Part shown: piece by piece, positions 48,366 to 60,500 of the stretch | How positions within the stretch are numbered: the stretch's first letter is position 1 | Layout: each line of letters begins with the position of its first letter | From: Chondrosia reniformis | Lineage: Eukaryota > Porifera > Demospongiae > Chondrillida > Chondrillidae | Direction of reading: 5' to 3' | DNA: 64,000 nucleotides | Assembly: GCA_947172415.1 (NCBI GenBank) | Contig: OX359195.1 | Location: 8,053,001-8,117,000 of the forward strand | Translations under genes and position numbers: made by a program | The notes under the pieces: model-generated | The model's database searches: none | Told to the model about the DNA's origin: nothing | The model's input: only the letters and a program-made list of their open reading frames with translations

Positions 48366-51300
48366 TTAAATCTTTCCATCTTCTTCCAGTGCAGTCAAAG
48401 TAGAGTGAACCTTAAAATTAAGTCGTGCTTCAAATTCATAGCCACCGTATGCCTCCTTAGCCTGGTGAAGGAGGCGAGACGCCTTGGAGTACTATTCATC
48501 ATATAAGCAAGGAAAATTGAGAGAATAATAGCAGATTGTGACAGTCTAATAATAATAATAAATGGGAATATAGCATTGACAATGATGTCAGAATAATTAA
48601 ATATACAGTTGTAATGATGATGTCAGCATATTTAATAGTAATGGGTGATGTGCAGTACCTGTTCCTGTTTGATTCTTATTATAGCCATTTCATAGAGTGC
48701 AAAAGCCGGAATATGCTTATCATTTTTAAGTTCTGACTCAAAATTCAGCACCTCCCTCAGACACTAGAAAGTATAACAAACTTTAGGTGCCCGAGTTTTT
48801 AATCATGCAAATGCACAATTATTTAAAACACCATTTTCCTAATGTAGTATCACTGTCAAGTGTTAAATGAATGTCATTACTAAACCATTAGTAATACAAG
48901 GACGGTGAATATGCATTAGTGTATGTCGGCTAACTCTTTCTGCCTCTTCATACTGTGCACAGTCCACTAGAATGGATCCACACAGAAGAGCTTTCAGACA
49001 AGTATGAAAGGTCTTGCAACCACTCATATTCAAATCTACAGACACATCCAATAGTAAATGCCCACCAACCAGTCTTGACACACCCACCAGGTACATGTAG
49101 ACACACCCACCAGGTACATGTAGACACACCCACCAGGTACATGTAGACACACCCACCAGGTACATGTAGACACACCCACCAGGTACATGTAGACACACCC
49201 ACCAGGTACATGTAGATGCAGTCATAACATTTGTTGAACACTACATTAAAATGATCACTTTGAAGCATTGTCAGGATCTCTTCCTTATTCTCTGTACTGC
49301 AGCAAGGGAGAGCTCTCCACAGGTAGATGACCTCTACAGCCTGCAGGAACACTTCTGTGGACATACAACCAGTCTTCCCCTTCTTGTAAATGGACGCCTA
49401 CAAACACAATGCACACATGCACAAAGCTCATCAAGTGCTACAATCCACAATGACATGAAATGTGTGTCGTCACACTAACCCTTCTAGAACAAAACTTTTC
49501 TAAATTATTTTTCCTCTTTACAAGTTTGCAGCACTGAAGAAATAGCTTTAGACTCTCATCCAAATCTCCACTCATCCCTGCCAGTACTGGAAGAGGTAGA
49601 AGACCAAACAAACACTAAATCAACATCAACAGGGGGTGACACCAACTGGTAGGACGTCACTTAGAGACACTCACTGGCTGCCAGATAGCAGTAGTAGCAA
49701 GCAGACCACCTGGTCTCGTCCTTCAACCTGCAGACATTTTATAAACAAGTAGTCAACCATTGAAGCATCAAGAATTGAACATTGCTAGTTGGTTTCACAT
49801 GACAAGTTGTTTACACTGAATCAGCTAGTTGCATCCAATTGTAAATTCAATCAGGACAACACATTCCCTATCCCTTGCTATGTATCAAGGAGGGAGGGTC
49901 AATCTAGAAACCACACCCACCACAACCCCACCTACCATGGCTCTGGTGTAGATATGACACTGCAAGTATGTGTGTGTACAAAATTGGCTTTTAGTACAAT
50001 AGGAACATGTCAAGGTATACTCTCTATATCTCTTATTAATTTGTAAAATGGCTACTGGTGGGTCTGGCTGTACCTGGTGTAGCAGGGGAAGGCCTGCTGC
50101 CACTCCAGCCTCAGGAAGTGTACCCATCCCTTCTCGTACAGGCAGATGTGCTCCACTTCCTGCTGTCCCTTGCAACTGGAGGCAGCATGGTCATAGGCTG
50201 CCAGTGCCTCCTCCAGCTGGCCCTGTGTGCACAAGAGAGTGTCATGAGAGGCGTGCACAAGAGAGTGTCATGAGAGGTGTGCACAAGAGAGTGTCATGAG
50301 AGGCGTGCACAAGAGAGTGTCATGAGAGGCATGCACAAGAGAGTGTCATGAGAGGCGTGCACAAGAGAGTGTCATGAGAGGCATGCACAAGAGAGTGTCA
50401 TGAGAGGTGTGCTCCATCACTATGTGTAATGACATTCCACTGCTTACCTCCAAGTAATGTACCTTCCCTCGGAAGTAAAGGAAGATGGCAGAGGTCGGGT
50501 AGTATTTTAAGCTATCTTCCAACAGCCTTAAGGCCTCAGAACAACCTGAAGAGATGGATGAGTGGGTGGGTTGATAGATGAGTGGATGGATAGATGGATG
50601 AGTGGATGGATAGATGGATGAGTGGGTGGGTTGATAGATGGATGCTTCCACCTGCATTCTGGTTCCCATCAAGAGCAAAGAAATGTCTGATAATAGTATG
50701 GTACCACAAAAGGAAAAGCCTAGAAGCAGACGAGAGACACACATTAGTAACGTATGTATCAAGCCCATAAAGGCTTAAACACATGATATGATGGGTTTAC
50801 CTTGCGAGAGGAGCCTTCATGTCCTGACTTTGACTACAGAACTCCAGAGCCTGGAGGCCCAGGGAACGGTTCCCACGGAAACCCAATAAATTGGCCAGTT
50901 TGAGCAGTTTGGGTGGAATGAGGGAGAGGGATACGTTCATCATACCAAACCCAAAGTACACAGAGGCCCTCAGCTGGTTGTCAGGGTGATCCAGGTACTG
51001 GATGGGAGAATTCAGACTGATCTGACTTAGGCTATCCAGCGACTCTACACTCTGGTCCTTGCCCAACTTGTTGCCATCTTTAGACTCACTACACGGGCCT
51101 TCTCCATTGCTGTTCAATGTGGTGGGCTGGTCCTCAATGGGGCTACCCTTGCCGTTACCTGTAGATGGGATTAACCCATTGCTGACATCAGGGGGGACAT
51201 CCCTATCATTAGTACTTGATGCATGACTCTCTAGCTCCTCCTCTCTGCTCCCACCCAAAGACCTAGCACTAACCAGCTGGTTGGAGAGGTCCAACTTCAG

Positions 51301-52068
51301 AGGGGAGGGAGTGCTACAGAGCTTCTCCATGTCACGCACAATGGATTCGTACTGCTTCCAAGCCTTCCTGATGATGTAGCCGCCCTTCACATAGCTGGCA
51401 ACTGACTGGCGGAGGAACACTGTGACGGCCTCCAGCAGGAGACAGTCGGCAATTATGGATCTTCGGAGGAGTTTTTCATGTGGAGCAAGTTTGGATACTT
51501 TCTCCTTCTTCTCTGAGGAGGAAAATATTCCCGCTTCTACATTGCAGAACTTTTCTGTACTTTCTAGCATGTTATAAGCAGTTTCCAGATCGTCATCCTC
51601 AAAGTTCATTACAGCCTTCTGTCATAAAAACAAGATGAAGTGAATAATCCTTAAAGTCTATAACTGCAAAACCTTCCTCTGTACCCTACTTTCCTGCTAC
51701 ATACTACCTCTCGCTTCGTCTCTTATACCCCACTAATCTCTCTCTCCTCCCCCGCTGTCACACTTTAGAATTGTGTAGTAGGGTTTCTATCGACTTACTA
51801 TAAATAAGCTGAAGCTGTACCCAGCATGAAGTCGCGGGCTTAACTTCCTATATCCATTAAATCAAGAAGAAATAGTGAGACAAAGTTGAGACGCGAACTG
51901 TACGCGCCACATTGAGATGTACCTGTATTTACTGAAAAATCTTTCAGCATCCGTGAGCTTACTGCAGAGAATAAGTTTCATTCCTTCGTGGGCCAACTGT
52001 GCCTCTCTCAAATCTCCAAATTCGTTGGTGCCAGTAGAACCAGGAGCTGTTACCTTTGCTTCAGCCAT
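48366..52068 (-). CDS. TTC39: TTC39-family tetratricopeptide protein
   Basis: TPR/IML2-like protein. Vertebrate TTC39A/B/C function in lipid homeostasis and cilia is only partly known. First exon 51923-52068 (MAEAKVTAPGS, ERFFSKYR). Long second exon about 50801-51620 (IADCLLLEAVTVFLRQS, FGFGMMNVSLSLIPPKLLKL, GFRGNRSLGLQAL), which includes a Ser/Asn-rich insert of about 100 residues. Then exons about 50660-50730 (LLWYHTIIRHFF), 50450-50545 (FLYFRGKVHYLE), about 50070-50228 (CLYEKGWVHFLRLEWQQAF), 49670-49735, 49490-49590, 49213-49395 (VEVIYLWRAL), about 48900-49030, 48657-48764 and 48366-48492 (YEFEARLNFKVHSTL, stop). The order of blocks follows human TTC39. Two junctions lie in splice-site minisatellites. 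The paralogue letter cannot be assigned. Confidence 0.9.
49075..49226 (-). repeat. 23-bp minisatellite duplicating a TTC39 exon end and donor
   Basis: On the coding sense about six copies of GTGGGTGTGTCTACATG plus TACCTG. The first TCTACATGTACCTG is the end of the exon that carries VFNKCYDC, and GTGGGT is its donor. Each repeat restores both. Confidence 0.9.
50226..50410 (-). repeat. 26-bp minisatellite at a TTC39 acceptor
   Basis: About seven copies of GTGCACAAGAGAGTGTCATG plus AGAGGC (plus sense). On the coding sense the last copy forms the pyrimidine tract and acceptor, CACTCTCTTGTGCACACAG, of the exon starting GGCCAGCTGG. Upstream copies lack the terminal CAG. Confidence 0.9.
50545..50645. 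repeat. GGAT/GGTTGATA-type simple repeat
   Basis: Imperfect copies of GATGGATGAGTGGGTGGG and TGATAGAT in a TTC39 intron. Confidence 0.85.
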
Positions 52069-52095
52069 AGTGGATGTTACGTAATCAAAATTAAA
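52069..52095. promoter_or_regulatory. 27-bp spacer between divergent TTC39 and CXXC1 start codons
   Basis: Only 27 bp separate the two ATGs, so each gene's 5' UTR and core promoter must lie within the other's first exon, unless CXXC1 has an upstream non-coding exon. Confidence 0.6.
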
Positions 52096-54475
52096 ATGGA
52101 CGACCAAGGAGAAGACAGCGACTCGAACTTTAACTTAAAGCTGGAGAGTCCGGAAATGGATTTAGGATTAGACGGAGTGTGGAACATGGAAGGAAAACGT
52201 TTTCGCAGTACAAGCAGCAGTGAAATCGATTTGGGAGACATTTCTGGTCCCGCGAGATTGGTGTCCAGGAGATTGACTTCTGAGGACGAATCTCTTGAGG
52301 GCGTGACAGACAACTCCCCCGTGGGTGTGGCAGATTACTCCTCCATGGATACAGCAGGTAATTGTACGACAACACGTACTGCTATCCCAATTGTAACATT
52401 TTAGACCGTTAGATATCTTGATCCTTATATAGAAGTACAAGTGGAAGGGATAATGGATTCAGTTGCTAGTCCTGATCATCTCGCCCCGCCCACTTCAGCC
52501 ACACCCACAGAAGACTCCACAGTTGTCTCAGTAGAAGGTGTCTGTATATGCAAGGGTTCCGCTGGAACAGGAATGATAGAGTGCCTCAAGTGTGGCAACC
52601 GATTTCATGGAGACTGCATAGGCATAACTAGACAGAGGGCGCAGGTTATTCAAAAGTTTTACTGTCCTTCTTGCATGGAGGAAAACCCCAAGTTAATGAC
52701 CAAATTCAAGGAGCCAGAATTAACACAGTCTCACTTGCAGCAGTCAGCCCCAGTTAGAAAGCGAACCAGCAACATGTGTGGTGACTGTGATGGCTGCTTG
52801 AGAGAGGGAGACTGTGGAAGGTGTCGCTTCTGTAAGGACATGAGGAAGTTTGGTGGACCTGGCAGGCTAAAGCAGAAATGCATTGAGAGGCAATGCCACA
52901 AGTTCTCTCGTCACCTTGGCAACCTAACTCAGACCCATAGCACTGGAGTTGGAAGTAGGCCAAGGACTGATGAGCGGAAACACTTCTCCAGGGAAATGGG
53001 TGAGGTTTCTACAAGAGAGTTGCCTCTTTCTAAGAAACCCAAAGGAGCCAAAGGTGGAAGGAAGGCCCGGGGAAGAAAGCCTTTAAACAGAGGTACACCC
53101 CCGAGCATGGCCTCTAGAGGTACTCGAAGGAATAGATGGTCCTTTCTGGAAGATGAAGTAATTAATCAGGTTCAGTGCAAAGGGCAGGGATGTCAATTTG
53201 CTGCCCGTCCCCATTCCAAATATTGTTCAGATAAATGTGGAATTGAACTTGCTAAAAGGTAGATTCCTTCATTTGTTGTACTGTATGTAGGTACATAGGT
53301 TAATTAATACAGAACAATAAAAACACAGCCATTGACACTGTCCTAGGCCCTAGCTGATTATTTGACCAGCTTGTCTGTTGATAGGCTGCCATTTTCTGTT
53401 TATTGTTACTAGGAGACTGGAGAAATATTTGCCGGAAAAGTTAGCATTGCATGACGGTACTTATGAGGCTACTGTGAGCAATAAGAGGAAGATTGCTGAG
53501 TTAGAAGAAGGCAAGGAGAGTATAAGTCACGAGCTGGAGAGCTTGGACCAACAGAGCAAAGTTCTTGAAAAGTATATTCGTGAGAAGAACAGTTTAAAAT
53601 TAGTATCAGATGATGATGTAAGCATGTTTAATGAGCTCTGGTTGGGACATCATACATATTCTGAGTGCTGTATGTAGCTCAATGATGAGGATACTGAAGA
53701 CATAACTGTCCACTGCACAACATGCGGCCTGCAGGTTGGAGTGAAGAGAGCTATGACGCACATGGAGAAGTGCTTCATGAAGGTACAACCTCCGCACATC
53801 TTCACCTTTGGTAACCTTTATACTTTAAACTTTGACCTCTAGTTGGAAGGGATGGTGTCCTTTGGATCTGTTGTGAAGAATGAAGGGTAACCATCAGTGG
53901 TATGTCAGATTAATAGGCATTTCAACAGTTGATATAATCTTCACTGTAGGACCACCATCTTTTGTGACAAGTACGATTCTTCCTCAAAAACATACTGCAA
54001 AAGATTAAAGGTGCTATGTCCTGAACACACCAAAGAACCAAAAGTAGGTCACATGACAATCACATGATCTATATTTCATGCTGATTATAATAACTGTTCA
54101 ATTCGAAGGTGAAGGCCGATGATGTCTGTGGCTGTCCACTGGAGACGAGAGACTGTTTATCATCGGCTGGTGACAGCAGTACTGTAAAGAGGTGCAGGAG
54201 GAGAAAGAAAAACTGTCACAAGCACTTCTGTTGGGAGAAGCTTAGAAGAGCCGAGATTGATCTTTCCAAGTTAAATCTAGTCAGTGTGTCTCATGCTTTA
54301 TCTCAATCATGTATGTATGCTATATAAAACTTGTTGAAGGGTTTTCCCCTCTCCACGACAACTGTAGTTACTCAAGCTTGAAGAACTGAATGAGCAAGTT
54401 AAAATGATTAACTGGCAGATGCAAAATAGAGGATCTTTATTATCTGTTCTACTTAACACAACTATCTGTACCTGA
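52096..54475 (+). CDS. CXXC1: CXXC1 (CFP1) CpG-binding protein of the SET1 complex
   Basis: Binds unmethylated CpG and recruits the SET1 H3K4 methyltransferase complex. Exons 52096-52357, 52433-53258, 53413-53617, 53678-53782, 53843-53886, 53950-54043, 54109-54279, 54368-54475. Phases close to 604 residues. An in-frame ATG at 51988 would add 36 residues inside the antisense TTC39 exon and is less likely. Domains: PHD ([27 protein letters not shown]), CXXC zinc finger ([32 protein letters not shown]), basic linker, a second Cys motif (YCSDKCG), coiled coil, and the CFP1 C-terminal domain ([38 protein letters not shown]). The set and order match human CFP1. This suggests CpG-aware promoter marking in this animal. 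The donor at 54279 (CTA/GTCAGT) is weak. Confidence 0.95.
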
Positions 54476-54519
54476 ACCTATCTTTTTAGAAAATGTACTG
54501 CTATAAATTTAAACGAAAG

Positions 54520-57500
54520 TTATAAAACTTGCAAGAATATAACAATCCCACACTTTGTTCCTACGGCCAGCCAATTTCTACAACTGAAGTTTGGGCTCCA
54601 ATTAACCTTCAAAAGTATAAAAGAGAACAGAGGTCAGGGGAAGCAGCCAGTTAAATAAAACTCAAAGTATTATCGACACAACTCACATCCGTAAAGGCAG
54701 CTGCCGGATTGACGGACCCCATGTCATAAACTTCATCTATACTTACCATCTATGTATACATACACAATACATATACAAATCAACAGCTTGAGGTGGGAAC
54801 AGTACTGGACAATACAATTACCTTTTTGACTGTTCCAATCTTTGCACAATAAGACAAGTCTTTCTCTTCTTCCTCTACTTCCATAGAGGAAGACCCTTCA
54901 ATTTCCTCTTCCTCACTTCTTTTTCTTGGAGAGCAGCTGAACTGCATCAATGTGTAGCCATTCTTGAATTTTCGGGTAGCATTGATAGAATTGGTTGCCA
55001 AGCAACCAGAGAAGGTACCAACAACAACAGCTTGCAACCAGGGACTGTAGGATACACACTAAAGAATAGAGATCACATGGTGATCACATGAATATCACAT
55101 GAATATCACATGACAGTCACCAGACGTACAGACATGGGTGAAGCTGTAGTACATTGAGTTTTCTTCTTCCAGGAGTTAAAGGATAACTGATCATTGTACA
55201 TGAGACAGCGGAGAGAGTGTGGAGTTTTAAGGACTGGTTCATCCAGAACAACCACACCATTCAGCAAGGGCGGCCAAATCAAATCTTTTATAATACCTAC
55301 GTAACAAAACAGTAAATTTATTTATATAATAAAATAAATAGCAACAATCAGCTTAAAGTACTCCATGGTAGGAATGCTTTTGAATACAAAATACAAAGAG
55401 GCCATATTTGATATCAGCTGATCTACACGTACAAACAGAAGTATCGGCTGATATAGGTACGTACCTGATCGCTCATTGGGTAGGATTGAGCCCAACGGAG
55501 ATCCAGTCTGGTAAATATTCCACAATCTCAGCTTACAATCGTGGCCTGCTGTAAGCACATAGGTGGGGTCATTGGGACACCAGGCTACAGACAGGCAGGG
55601 CTTATTGGAGGAGGTAATATGGATGATTGGGTACATTGTCAATCTTGCTCCCTTTATCTTGTGGTCCACCAGAAGTGGAGAGTCCGAGGATAAGTACCAA
55701 ACCACAACATTGCCTGGAAAGAGGAACAAAGAACGTTAACTGGAAACTGCTCACATTAATACCCAATAACACACCAGAGGAAAACCCTGCAATTATTTTC
55801 TCATGTCTATCAGCTGCACACCAATCAAAGCAAAGACAACTGCCAAACACGTCATCTACAGCAAGCAGGTCGCCTCCTCCAGGCAGCAGACAAGCTGAGA
55901 CTCCCTCCGGCTTCACCCAGAGAGGAAGGGATGGGTCCTCCACGCCAAATGATTCCTTCAGCTCTTTGATATTTGGAATAGAGAGCACCTTGACTGAACC
56001 ATCACTGCAGGCCATTGCTAGGAGACCATAGCGTGACAAAACCTAGATATACAGACAGAAGGATGGATACATGGATGGGTGGATGGGTGGATGGGAGGAT
56101 GGATGGGTGGATGGGTGGATGGGAGGATGGATGGGTGGATGGGTGGATGGGAGGATGGATGGGAGGATGGGAGGATGGATGGGTGGATGGGAGGATGGAT
56201 GGGAGGATGGGAGGATGGATGGGTGGATGGGAGGATGGATGGGTGGATGGATGGGAGGATGGATGGATGGGAGGATAGATGGGTGGATGGATGGATGGAT
56301 GGGTCATACCTTGTCAGTTGTATCTTGATCAGTGTCCATTGGTGACTCTGTATCTTCTGCCTCAGTGTATGCTCCCGTGGGACACCATTTCATCTTCCTG
56401 ATGTATCCAAAGTCATGAAGGACAGCCATCCCTAGCTTTGTGTCTGCTCCTCCCCCTCCAATAGTCCAGAGTTGGACCACGCCTTCTCCTTTACTCTTCT
56501 TTTCCACAGGAAATTCCTCTCCAGCTGGGTATATGCTGATAGCCAATACTTGCATTTCTTGGTTAAGGCTAGGTGGGAGGGGCAGCCAGGAGAGTGCTGT
56601 GACACACCCACCTCCATTCATGAATATAGTTGGTACAGTTACATCTAAAAGTAAATAAAATTAAACTTATTACATACACAAACTATAGTGAGGTGGTCAC
56701 TATAGAGAGGTGGTATGATATATGTACAGTGGACTTTTGTACCTTTTTGATTGACCAGAAATGACTCGTGCAGAGGAAGACTATTCAAGTCCTTTTCAAA
56801 AGACTCAAAGTGAACTCCTGCAAAGGAGCTGTTGTACCTAGGTCTCTTATCTGTCACAGTCCACTCAGAAACCAGAGGCATCCACTGGTCATCTGAGAAC
56901 TTTCCATCACTCCAGTGCCTGTCATACCTTTTGGAGAAGGATGTCAGCTGACAGTCACATGATAATTACATTAATAGGAAAATGGCTGCAAACTTACCAG
57001 CTTCTGTAATTCTTCAAAGAATTAGCTTTCCATTTGCTCTCCAGTTCCTGCTCCCCTTCAATAGGAGCATACTCCTCATCAAAATCCACTTCAGCTGCAA
57101 CCTAGCAGGAACATAAAGGTGCGGTCATCTCATTGCAACTAGGCCTGATTCAAAGGACAGCCGGCTAGTTATGGAATGATGACTTACCTCAGGGTGTGTG
57201 CTCTTAATGTGTGCCACAAGAGCACCGGGCTTCTTTCCCAAGGACTTCTTACAGATGTGGCACTTGATAGCCGGTAGCTTGTTCTTGAAGGAGGAGGTGA
57301 GACACCGCGGGACGTGATACTTTAGGGCAGCAATACTGCCCAACATTGCCTCACATTCCTACAGAATACAACACAAAGTCACTTACATTTTATACACATA
57401 TACACACATATTTAGCATATAATATACGTATAGATGAATAATCTAAAACGCCATTTTCCTACATGCTACATCTATTCTACAGTAAAGGCCTATAGGGAAC

Positions 57501-60500
57501 TAAGCCTAGTGAGAGATTTGGACAAGAGTCTTCTCTTTATTCTTCTGCTCCACTCATCCAGCCAGTCAGCTATTTCTGGGAATACCACCCTTCATCAGTG
57601 ACACTAAATGTTTTCTGGAAGTTCAGTGGGGAATCATAGAGTTACCATAGTTACATAATTACCTTATTAGGGCAATTGACCTTCTTGCCTACGGCCAAAA
57701 GCTGTCTAGCCTCCATAACCTGCTGATTGGTCATATCGGGGATCACTTGGCTGGGAGAGACGGGATCTTTGGAGGAAGGAAGAAGAGTCCGAGGTACTGA
57801 GTTCTGCCTGTGAACAATCTTTGTGTACATTCGCTTCTTCTTTAATTCAATGTCAACCGTTTCCTGTAGCTGAGTCAGGAGGTGGTCCAACTCTCCAGTA
57901 TCACTCTGAGCAGGAAGCTTTTTAAGGGGTTTGTGAGGGCTTTCCTCAGGAGTGTCTGGCCTCTCCGAGGATGGAGGCTCGGAGGACGACGGCTCTTCAC
58001 TGACAGCCTCCAACTGACTCAGGTTTTGAGAAGCTCTAGCAATCAAAAAGAGGTACACAATCTGACAGTATACTAAAAGTTAATTATCTTCAGTTAAAAA
58101 GTATCTATCCTCTCTGACACTCACCATCACCTAGCAACACCCACTCACCATCACCTAGCAACACTCACCCACCATCACCTAGCAACACCCACTCACCATC
58201 ACCTAGCAACACCCACTCACCATCACCTAGCAATTGACAACACTACGTACATTAGATACTCACATTTTAGCTGATTTTCTCTTTCTCTTTTTCTTTTCTT
58301 CAGAATCTTCAGACGGTACATGTTCCTTCTCCTTGTGTCTGTCCATGTGGTACTTGAGTCCATTCTTGGTGGAGTAGACATTCCCACACACGGAGCACTT
58401 GAACTCCAGTGCCTCCCTACAGCATCTCTCATAGTGGTACAGTATCCCCTGAAAGTGAGCCGACTGGAATGTACAACCCTAGTAGTGGATAATATTAAAA
58501 TATATTGTCATATAAACTGTACCAATTGCTGGCAGGCTCATCAGACCATACGTACATACATTTGCATAACAATAAAGGGCATTGCACAACCATAAATACG
58601 TATGGCTGTTGTCATGACTTGGCAAATGTTTGCTGAAAGTACATCAATAAAACTCATCTTGGACATGTAAATTGGACCTTTTCTTTTAGACCAACAGATT
58701 ACAGTGTCAAATAAAATTTCTCATCTTAAGGTAGCCAGGTATGTACGTATGTAGGCAGCTCTTGCAGGTTTGTATGCCTGAGGATGACTACTGCAGTGTG
58801 CTCACCTCATTCACACATTTCAGCATGCTGTGTTTCTTTGCAATTCTCCTGTAAATCCTTCTGACCTCTGGAGTAGTGAGATTCTACACCAAAACACATT
58901 CCATAATTGTACATTCATGTGCCATCATTAAGGCTCTCATCTCTCACCTGGTTCACCATGGTATACAACTCTTCTGGATCTGAGGGAAGATCACTTGTTG
59001 GAGTCTCAAACTTGCTCTTAGGCCTTCTGGCAGGTGAATCCTCTTGTGCCAGACCTTCCATTTTCTTTTCTTCACGTACTGCTTCCTTTTTCTTTCTCTT
59101 TGGAGTGGGTGTGGCTTGTTTCCGTGGTTTCCGTTTCCCTTTTCCCTTTCCCTTAACAACTGAGGAGGAAGGCTGACCCATCTCCTCCGGCTCAAAAGAA
59201 TACGGATCCACCAGTGGGCTCTCCGTCTGAACATCCACAGAAGACTGGACCATTAGCGGGTTGTTGATGAGTTCCTTTAGCTTCTGAGTATCATCACAAG
59301 TGACTGGCTCTTGGCCGACCATCTCCTGCTGTTTGGCCATCAGAGATTCTATAACAGCCTCAATACCACCTGGAATGTTGTCAATTCTTTCTGCCGGCTG
59401 ACCTGCCTCAGACAACTCCATAGCTACTTCCGGCACCTCTCCAGCTACTTCCGGCACCTCTCCAGCTACTTCCGGCACCTCTCCAGCTACTTCCGACACC
59501 TCTCCAGCTACTTCCGGTACCTCTCCAGCTACTTCCGGCACCTCACCTGGTACATCAGGTACCTCTCCAGCCACTTCCGGCACCTCACCTGGAACACCAG
59601 GTACCTCTCCAGCCACTTCCGGCACCTCACCTGGAACATCAGGTACCTCTCCAGCCACTTCCGGCACCTCATCTGGAACATCAGGCACCTCTCCAGCCAC
59701 TTCCGGCACCTCATCTGGAACATCAGGCACCTCTCCAGCCACTTCCGGCACCTTGTGTGGTACATCAGGTACCTCTCCAGCTACTTCCGGCACCTCACCT
59801 GGAACATCAGGCACCTCCCCAGCCACTTCCGGCACCTCATCTGGTACATCCGTAAGACTGGCTGATGATTCCTGAGTAGTCACTGGAACCTCCGCTGATT
59901 GACCAGTAACACTTTTGTCTTCAGACTTGTCCTTAGAATTTGATTTTTGTTGTTTCTTCCTTCTTCCGGATCCATCTAGTTGGTCTTCATCAATCATTTC
60001 AATGGCAGGAGAGGCACCAAAGTACACAGAAAGGTTCTTCCCCATCATCTCAGCTCTCAAGCGCTGAAAGTCATCATCTTCAATTTCGCAATCCTCCACC
60101 TCAGTTTCACAATCACCCACCTCAGTTTCACAATCCTCCACCTTACTACTATTGCCAGTGTTTTCTTCCCTAAGCACATCCACGTCTCTGTGACCACTCT
60201 TAACATTGGCTGAACCATCAACTTGGATTAAATGGCGATGACCAGAAATGCTTGGACGTTCACTGTCCCTGAAACAGCTGTGACTAACATTGCTTAAGTC
60301 TTCTTTGCCAAAGAGTGCTTTCCTCAGATTTGTGGAGAAAGTGAGCAGGTCCACCTGACCCTCCAAGTGACAGTACGTGTTGGCCTGGATGGTTGTCAAC
60401 TCAGAGAGGCTGTCACTCTCCTCGTGATCGTCATCCACTATGGATATGCCACTGTCATCAGAAGCCCTGGCCAGTGACTTGAAGGAGTCGTAGTCCTCTG

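Noticed and set aside
54520-57360. Splitting the GTF3C2-like gene into a separate WD gene
   Set aside because: The exon at about 57000-57100 has no start codon and has good splice sites joining it to the zinc-finger exon, so one gene was kept.
59311-59865. Plus-strand ORF with SSHFRHLTW repeats
   Set aside because: Antisense of the GTF3C2-like heptad repeats.
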